This document shows positions 5,919 to 9,730 of a DNA stretch of 9,730 nucleotides, one piece after another. The DNA comes from Parcubacteria group bacterium (lineage in GTDB: Bacteria > Patescibacteria > ABY1 > Buchananbacterales > UBA6539): positions 1 through 9,730 of the forward strand of contig NYZP01000014.1 in assembly GCA_002687175.1 (NCBI GenBank), given 5' to 3'. The notes beneath the pieces were generated by a model. The model made no database searches. It was not told where the DNA came from and saw only the letters and a program-made list of their open reading frames with translations. How positions within the stretch are numbered: position 1 is the first letter of the stretch; each line of letters opens with the position of its first letter. Both the position numbers and the translations under genes were made by a program.

Positions 5919-6443
5919 ATGTCTAAAGTCATTTTATATATTGCTGTTAGTGTTGATGGTTATATTGCTACTAAAGATGGCGGGGTTAAATGGTTGGATA
6001 AATATACTGACGGAAAAATTGACTACGGATTTCATAAATTTTATAAAAGTATTGATACCGCTATTATTGGATCAACGACTTACAAACAAATATTAACGTT
6101 TGGTAAATGGCCTTATCCTGACAAACTAAATTATGTTATTACTACAAAAAAGAATCTAAAAAAAATGGATGATAGTGTAAACTTTTATAATGGCAGCCTT
6201 CTAGTATTAGTCAAAAAATTAAAGGCTAAGAGTAAAAAAAATATTTGGTTGGTTGGCGGAGGTAAGTTGACTGGCAGTTTCATTAATAAAAATTTAATTG
6301 ATGAACTAATCATGTTTATCATGCCTGACATACTGACCGACGGCATTCCCCTGTTCCAAAATATAATTAAAGAACGAAAAATTAAATTAGTAAATTCTAA
6401 AACTTACTCTACAGGTGTTGTTGAATTAACATATAAATTATAG
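5919..6443 (+). CDS. RibD C-terminal / dihydrofolate-reductase-fold protein
   Basis: 174 residues, the typical length for stand-alone members (YwjB/YyaP type) of the RibD_C-DHFR superfamily. Seen: VILYIAVSVDGYIATKDGGVKWL (4-26, key residues SVDGYIA), the usual opening strand and substrate loop; AIIGSTTYKQI (48-58); YVITTKK (72-78); and a Gly-rich NADPH-phosphate loop IWLVGGGKLTGSF (109-121). The last strand (STGVVELTYKL, 164-174) is the normal family end. It probably binds NADPH and reduces an unidentified substrate. It is not clearly a folate or riboflavin pathway enzyme, and no pathway neighbour supports that. The gene is distinctly AT-rich (16 of 60 bases are G/C at 6181-6240) with its own promoter and terminator-bounded start, so it may have been acquired separately. 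Confidence 0.85.
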   Translation: MSKVILYIAVSVDGYIATKDGGVKWLDKYTDGKIDYGFHKFYKSIDTAIIGSTTYKQILTFGKWPYPDKLNYVITTKKNLKKMDDSVNFYNGSLLVLVKKLKAKSKKNIWLVGGGKLTGSFINKNLIDELIMFIMPDILTDGIPLFQNIIKERKIKLVNSKTYSTGVVELTYKL

Positions 6444-6459
6444 ATAATAATTAAAAAAA

Positions 6460-6488
6460 TTGTAGAAAATACTCTATTCCTATATAAT
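6460..6488 (+). promoter_or_regulatory. Likely promoter of the NHL-repeat protein gene
   Basis: TTGTAG (6460-6465), a 17-nt spacer and a perfect TATAAT (6483-6488). The predicted start is near 6495, giving a leader of about 150 nt before the ATG at 6646. The leader holds no ATG and one strong inverted repeat (6589-6617). No other clear promoter lies between it and the gene. Confidence 0.6.
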
Positions 6489-6588
6489 AAAGGTAGTCTT
6501 GAAGCAATATCCGAACATTCATTTAACGGTACTAATAAGCCTAACAAATCAGAATAGTATATTAAATCCTTTTTGATTCCTCGGCTCG

Positions 6589-6617
6589 GAAATAAGAAGT
6601 CGTTGACTTCTTATTTC
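6589..6617. repeat. Perfect inverted repeat upstream of the NHL gene
   Basis: AAATAAGAAGTC (6590-6601), loop GTT and GACTTCTTATTT (6605-6616) pair exactly. G6589 with C6617 adds a thirteenth pair. The flanks CTCGG and CACTCGCTC have related composition but do not pair. No T-run follows on either strand, so it is not a normal terminator. It sits 29 nt before the start codon and could be an mRNA hairpin, an operator or a REP-like dispersed palindrome. Confidence 0.9.
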
Positions 6618-6645
6618 ACTCGCTCTACGTCATCAATAAAACTAT

Positions 6646-8382
6646 ATGAAAAAATATTTTATTTGGACAATCACTGCCATTTTAGTCGCTTTACCTCTGC
6701 AAAATATACAGGCGGTACAAATAAGTGTACCGGCTGATTCCTTAATTCAAGGAGATACTTCCACGGTTTATTATTATGCCGTTACCGGTGATCGTTACAT
6801 TTTTCCTAATGTTAAGACATATGACAGTTGGTTTACTGATTTCTCCCAAATATCAAAGGTGACCACTGATGAGCTGGCGGCCATGCCCTTAAAGGGAAAC
6901 ATTACTTACCGACCAGGAGTTAAGCTGGTTAAAGCCCAAACTGATCCTAAGGTTTATGCTGTTGATCGGGATGGTAAATTACGATGGATAGAAACTGAAG
7001 CAATAGCCATCTCTCTATATGGTGAAAATTGGAGTGATAATGTTGATGATATTCCAGATGCTTTTTTTACTAATTATCAAATTACTGAACCAATCAGTAG
7101 TATAGATGATTACTCGCCAGAGACTTTATTAAGTCAGGTAAAAACTATCAATACTGATAAAGGAATTACTGCAAGTGGCTCGGCCATCAAATCAAATACT
7201 GATATCGGTGGCGTTGCTTTAGAGACCGAACCAGAATCAGAAATTCCCATACCACCACCGCCTTCAGACACTACTGGCCCAGTAATCTCAGAAATTTCAA
7301 CCGCTGTAAGCAAAAACAAGGCCACTATTAATTGGTCCACTGATGAACTAAGTGACAGTAAGATTGAATACTCATTTTTAGATAATTTATCAACAGCTGG
7401 TGAAATAATTGAAGTAACTAGTGATACTGATGTAACGTCCCACTCTTTAGAAATAACCGGTTTAACGGTTGGTGCAACTTATTATTTCAAAATTACCTCA
7501 ACTGATTCTAAAGGTAATGCCGCCAGTAGTGATGAACAATCTTTAACCGCTTTATTACCGCAGTTTATTAAAACCTGGGGCGAATGGGGACCTGACAATG
7601 GACAGTTAAAAAACCCAGAGGGTATCGCAATTGACATCGATAACAATGTCTACGTTGTTGATAATTTAAACTACCGTATTCAAAGATTTAGTACTGATGG
7701 TGAGTATCTTGAAAAATTTGGCTCTGATGGTGTTAGCAACAGTCAATTTAAAATTCCTAAAGGTATCGCCGTAAACAGTGAAGTAAGTATTTATGTTACA
7801 GACAGAAGTGAAAATAGAGTCCAGCGATTTAACGTCAGTGGACTATTCATGGGCAAGTGGGGAACATTTGGTGGTGATGAAAACCAATTTTCCCGACCAA
7901 TCGGGGTAGCAACAGACAGCAATAATAATGTATTTGTTATTGATGAAAATTACCGTTTACAAAAATTTGATAATACTGGTAGTTATCTAGATGAGTGGTA
8001 TGTTACTGGTACCGGATTAGCAATTGATTCCGCTGATAATATTTATGTCCTAGATAAGGTAAGCAACAGTGTTAGTAAATATGATTCGTCATTAAATTTA
8101 ATTACTTCTTGGGGCTCCACTGGTTCTGCTGATGGACAGTTCGATGGGGTGGATATTGGTATCGCCGTTGATTCAAAAGATAATGTTTATGTCGTTGATA
8201 TTTATAACTATCGCATCCAAATTTTTACCAGTGATGGTAAATTTATAACTAAGTTCGGTTCTGTTGGCTATAGCGAAGAACAATTTGTTAAACCGGCCGG
8301 TATTGCTCTAGATACCGAAGACAACGTTTATGTCACCGATTTTGAAGGTAGTAAAATACTAAAATTTGGTCTGACTGATTAG
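6646..8382 (+). CDS. Secreted NHL-repeat beta-propeller protein with fibronectin type III domain
   Basis: 578 residues. Residues 1-23 are a Sec signal peptide (MKKYFIW..., cleaved near IQA). Residues 30-150 form a module with VYYYAVTGDRYIFPN (41-55), TYDSWFTDFSQI (58-69), LAAMPLKGNITYRPG (77-91) and VYAVDRDGKLRWIETE (103-118), which I recall as common at the N-terminus of patescibacterial exported proteins. A Pro-rich linker (200-207) leads to a fibronectin type III-like domain (about 211-301). Six NHL repeats follow, at about 307-349, 353-396, 400-441, 446-479, 485-527 and 533-574, each with a GIAxD...NVYVxD...RIQxF pattern, enough for a closed six-bladed propeller. The fourth is short. It probably binds proteins or polysaccharide at the cell surface. 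No catalytic site, LPXTG motif or membrane anchor is seen at the C-terminus (ILKFGLTD). Confidence 0.9.
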   Translation: MKKYFIWTITAILVALPLQNIQAVQISVPADSLIQGDTSTVYYYAVTGDRYIFPNVKTYDSWFTDFSQISKVTTDELAAMPLKGNITYRPGVKLVKAQTDPKVYAVDRDGKLRWIETEAIAISLYGENWSDNVDDIPDAFFTNYQITEPISSIDDYSPETLLSQVKTINTDKGITASGSAIKSNTDIGGVALETEPESEIPIPPPPSDTTGPVISEISTAVSKNKATINWSTDELSDSKIEYSFLDNLSTAGEIIEVTSDTDVTSHSLEITGLTVGATYYFKITSTDSKGNAASSDEQSLTALLPQFIKTWGEWGPDNGQLKNPEGIAIDIDNNVYVVDNLNYRIQRFSTDGEYLEKFGSDGVSNSQFKIPKGIAVNSEVSIYVTDRSENRVQRFNVSGLFMGKWGTFGGDENQFSRPIGVATDSNNNVFVIDENYRLQKFDNTGSYLDEWYVTGTGLAIDSADNIYVLDKVSNSVSKYDSSLNLITSWGSTGSADGQFDGVDIGIAVDSKDNVYVVDIYNYRIQIFTSDGKFITKFGSVGYSEEQFVKPAGIALDTEDNVYVTDFEGSKILKFGLTD

Positions 8383-8393
8383 AATATAAATTC

Positions 8394-8422
8394 AAAAAAG
8401 ATCCGCCTCAGCGGATTTTTTT
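8394..8422. terminator. Bidirectional terminator between convergent genes
   Basis: ATCCGC (8401-8406), loop CTCA and GCGGAT (8411-8416), with AAAAAA (8394-8399) before and TTTTTTT (8416-8422) after. It lies 11 bp after the NHL gene stop and 23 bp beyond the stop of the convergent pilin-like gene, so it can end both transcripts. Confidence 0.88.
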
Positions 8423-8445
8423 ATACTTATATTTATTAATTACAC

Positions 8446-8820
8446 TTAAGGAGCTCCACTTAAAGCTCTCAATAAGAAAGTTACCAGGGCATAGCTAAAA
8501 AAGATGAGAGCTAAACCAAAACTTGACCATACTATTATATCTTTGCCACGCTTTACTTTTTCATCATTACCAGCCGAAGTAATCCAAAAAAAGCCACCGA
8601 TAATAAAGAAAGCCAGGGTTAACGAACCAACAACACCCAAAGCGGCTTTAATAATATTACCAATAATGACCCTGGGGTCATTTTGCCCAAGAGGATTTTG
8701 TAAACCAGGACCAGTTGGCGTTCCTACTTGAGCCAAAACGGTACTGGTTAAAGCAAAAAATGAAAATATTAAAAACAAAAAAATTAACCTTTTAAAAATT
8801 TTGTACTTATTCTTATTCAT
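8446..8820 (-). CDS. Pilin-like small membrane protein (T4SS_pilin / VirB2-TrbC type)
   Basis: 124 residues. Residues 1-31 are a long signal peptide with a basic N-terminus (MNKNKYKIFKR), hydrophobic core and VLAQ cleavage site. The mature part has a Gly/Pro-rich stretch (32-49), then two helices at about 55-80 (IIKAALGVVGSLTLAFFIIGGFFWI) described by the GVVGS and GGFFWITSAG motifs, and about 95-118, joined by a short polar loop with NDEKVKRGKD (85-94). This two-helix plan with a charged loop matches the T4SS_pilin group and VirB2/TrbC-like pilins, and the exact flavour is very common in Patescibacteria. Known VirB2 proteins polymerise into a pilus, but no other secretion genes are visible here, so assembly into a pilus is inference. 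It has its own putative promoter and shares a terminator with the NHL gene. Confidence 0.85.
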   Translation of the reverse strand: MNKNKYKIFKRLIFLFLIFSFFALTSTVLAQVGTPTGPGLQNPLGQNDPRVIIGNIIKAALGVVGSLTLAFFIIGGFFWITSAGNDEKVKRGKDIIVWSSFGLALIFFSYALVTFLLRALSGAP

Positions 8821-8844
8821 ACTATTTTAAGTATATAAATAAAC

Positions 8845-8850
8845 ATTATA
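8845..8850 (-). promoter_or_regulatory. -10 box of the pilin-like gene
   Basis: TATAAT reads on the minus strand at 8850-8845. A start about 7 nt downstream would leave a leader of roughly 18 nt before the ATG at 8820. No convincing -35 lies 16-18 nt upstream, and no Shine-Dalgarno is visible. Confidence 0.45.
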
Positions 8851-8860
8851 AAAGTCAAAG

Positions 8861-8898
8861 AAAAAAGGACATCGAGTTTTTAAAGACTCGACGCCCTT
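8861..8898 (-). terminator. Rho-independent terminator of the 8916 membrane-protein gene
   Basis: On the minus strand a stem made of 8898-8886 and 8877-8865 pairs (core TCGAGT with ACTCGA, extended by GG/CC and two A-T pairs, two mismatches) around an 8-nt loop. TTTTTT (8866-8861) follows. It starts 17 bp after that gene's stop and separates it from the pilin-like gene. Confidence 0.8.
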
Positions 8899-8915
8899 AT
8901 GTTGTTGAAACGTAA

Positions 8916-9730
8916 TTAACGTCTCTTAGTGATCGTAACTCTAACCTTACTACCCTCGGAACCACCCATCACTCTGACAACTAAAGTGCCGTTGTGTATA
9001 GGGTTGTTCACTGGATGACCCGGTACAATACGCATCGAATCACCTGAAGATGTCTGGTAAATAAAGTCATGACCGTCCAAAGGTGCTGCTGAGAAATAGT
9101 AGTAATCCACTGGAACCCGAAACCAAGGACTTGGCTCTCCCGGTTTCAGCGAAACTTCCTTCTCAATAATTTGGCCAGATTGCAGTCTAACCGTTAGACT
9201 GCCGTCTGCCAAAGTGTACCACTTTGGCGGTGTCGGTGGTTCTGGTTGAGCCACCGTTGCTGCCTGTGCTTCAGCCATTGCCTGAACCTTCGGTGCCAGC
9301 CAGCCATAGACACCAATTCCGATGACCGCCACCAAAGCATAAGCCAGGGGCTTTTGAAAAGCCTGCTTTCCTGGAGCCTCATCCCGAGAAATATAGAACA
9401 AGGAGGCTGCAAGCAAAAGCTCGAACGCCAGCCACAGTTGTGGTAAATTTGAATTGCTCCAAATTTTTTCCCACAAGCCAGGCACGACCGCGCTCATTAC
9501 GAATTGAATGCCAAAGAAAAATGCCACCGCGGCAATCAACTTGCCATTGGTTGCTAAACTGGTCATCCATGGAAAAAGCCTAGCTAACCAATTCGACACT
9601 CCTGGTCTTACCGGCCGACCTGCACCAGCAGCCGGTTGTCCCGCCGGTTGTCCCGCCGGTTGTCCCGCCGGTTGTCCCGCCGGTTGTCCCGCCGGTTGAA
9701 CAACAGATTCTTTGTTTTCTCCACGTCTTA
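8916..9730 (-). CDS. Multi-pass membrane protein with QPAG repeats, 5'-truncated by window edge
   Basis: 270 residues are visible. The frame has no stop up to base 9728, so the GTG at 9599 is not the natural start: the frame upstream reads RRGENKESVV, then five QPAG units plus QPAAGAGRPVRPG, then SNWLARLFPW. Three predicted helices follow at about 64-86, 96-113 and 127-146. A Pro-rich linker (PEPPTPPKW, about 162-170) leads to a C-terminal beta-rich domain of about 100 residues (WYTLADGSLTVRL... to VRVTITKRR). The positively charged loop between helices 2 and 3 (RDEAPGKQAFQK) suggests that the repeat tail is cytoplasmic and the C-terminal domain is outside. I do not recognise the family. GC is higher than in the middle of the window (29 of 60 at 9001-9060). 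Open frames on the plus strand here are shadows of the repeat. Confidence 0.72.
   Translation of the reverse strand, partial: RRGENKESVVQPAGQPAGQPAGQPAGQPAGQPAAGAGRPVRPGVSNWLARLFPWMTSLATNGKLIAAVAFFFGIQFVMSAVVPGLWEKIWSNSNLPQLWLAFELLLAASLFYISRDEAPGKQAFQKPLAYALVAVIGIGVYGWLAPKVQAMAEAQAATVAQPEPPTPPKWYTLADGSLTVRLQSGQIIEKEVSLKPGEPSPWFRVPVDYYYFSAAPLDGHDFIYQTSSGDSMRIVPGHPVNNPIHNGTLVVRVMGGSEGSKVRVTITKRR
9632..9698. repeat. Perfect 12-bp tandem repeat encoding Gln-Pro-Ala-Gly
   Basis: TCCCGCCGGTTG occurs five times without a mismatch (9639-9650, 9651-9662, 9663-9674, 9675-9686, 9687-9698), preceded by the partial copy CCGGTTG (9632-9638). On the minus strand each unit is CAA-CCG-GCG-GGA. Being a multiple of three, copy-number change keeps the reading frame of the membrane-protein gene. 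Confidence 0.97.

Noticed and set aside
6589..6617. Rho-independent terminator
   Set aside because: The stem is perfect, but it is A/T-rich at its base and no T-run follows on either strand.
7134..7340. Minus-strand open frame inside the NHL-protein gene
   Set aside because: It is antisense to the linker and start of the fibronectin domain, with no independent signals.
8504..8731. Plus-strand open frame opposite the pilin-like gene
   Set aside because: The minus-strand protein has a signal peptide and two family-typical helices. The plus frame is a shadow.
9632..9698. Short repeats as a CRISPR array
   Set aside because: The units are 12 bp and directly adjacent, with no spacers, and encode an in-frame tetrapeptide.
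9194..9699. Several open frames on both strands, including a Gly-Cys-Pro-Ala repeat protein on the plus strand
   Set aside because: All overlap the minus-strand membrane gene, whose frame gives helices, a Pro linker and a beta domain. The GCPA frame is just the antisense reading of the 12-bp repeat.

Overview
The window looks like chromosome of a Patescibacteria (Candidate Phyla Radiation) organism, or a close ally. Three things point there: a small two-helix protein of the T4SS_pilin type that is widespread in that group (8446-8820, minus), a secreted NHL-propeller protein whose N-terminal module I recall from many patescibacterial surface proteins (6646-8382), and compact runs of very short membrane-protein genes, most without a clear Shine-Dalgarno. 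TGA acts as a normal stop at the end of the sugar-kinase gene, with a terminator directly behind it, so the glycine-TGA code of Gracilibacteria/SR1 is unlikely. No tRNA, rRNA, transposase, CRISPR array or phage gene was seen.

Layout, left to right. (1) 1-1019: C-terminal two thirds of an FGGY-family sugar kinase, probably xylulokinase, followed by a good terminator. (2) 1092-2327, minus: an acidic secreted protein of unknown role with a short Hcp-like motif and a conserved-looking C-terminal segment. (3) 2441-4373: a tight plus-strand cluster of six genes, namely a membrane protein, a GIY-YIG nuclease-like protein, two membrane microproteins, a 56-codon cysteine-rich protein with a CCxCxCxxCPY motif that is easy to overlook, and an inositol-monophosphatase-family enzyme. 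(4) 4493-5799: a small acidic protein and a membrane-anchored metallo-beta-lactamase-fold hydrolase, behind a strong promoter. (5) 5919-6443: a very AT-rich RibD/dihydrofolate-reductase-fold gene between a perfect terminator and its own promoter. (6) 6444-6645: a non-coding leader with a perfect 12-13 bp inverted repeat. (7) 6646-8382: the exported protein (patescibacterial N-terminal module, fibronectin type III domain, six NHL blades). (8) 8446-9730, minus: the pilin-like gene and, upstream of it, a multi-pass membrane protein that runs off the right edge. The membrane gene must start beyond the window, because its frame stays open through a perfect 12-bp tandem repeat encoding (Gln-Pro-Ala-Gly)n.

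Much of the window is cell-envelope material: at least seven of the thirteen protein genes are predicted to be exported or membrane-bound. Cytoplasmic metabolism is limited to the sugar kinase, the IMPase-family enzyme and the reductase-like protein. I do not see a complete, recognisable new defence or mobile system. The best leads are the acidic secreted protein, the cysteine-rich microprotein inside the six-gene cluster, the hypervariable-looking QPAG repeat, and the unexplained inverted repeat upstream of the NHL gene.
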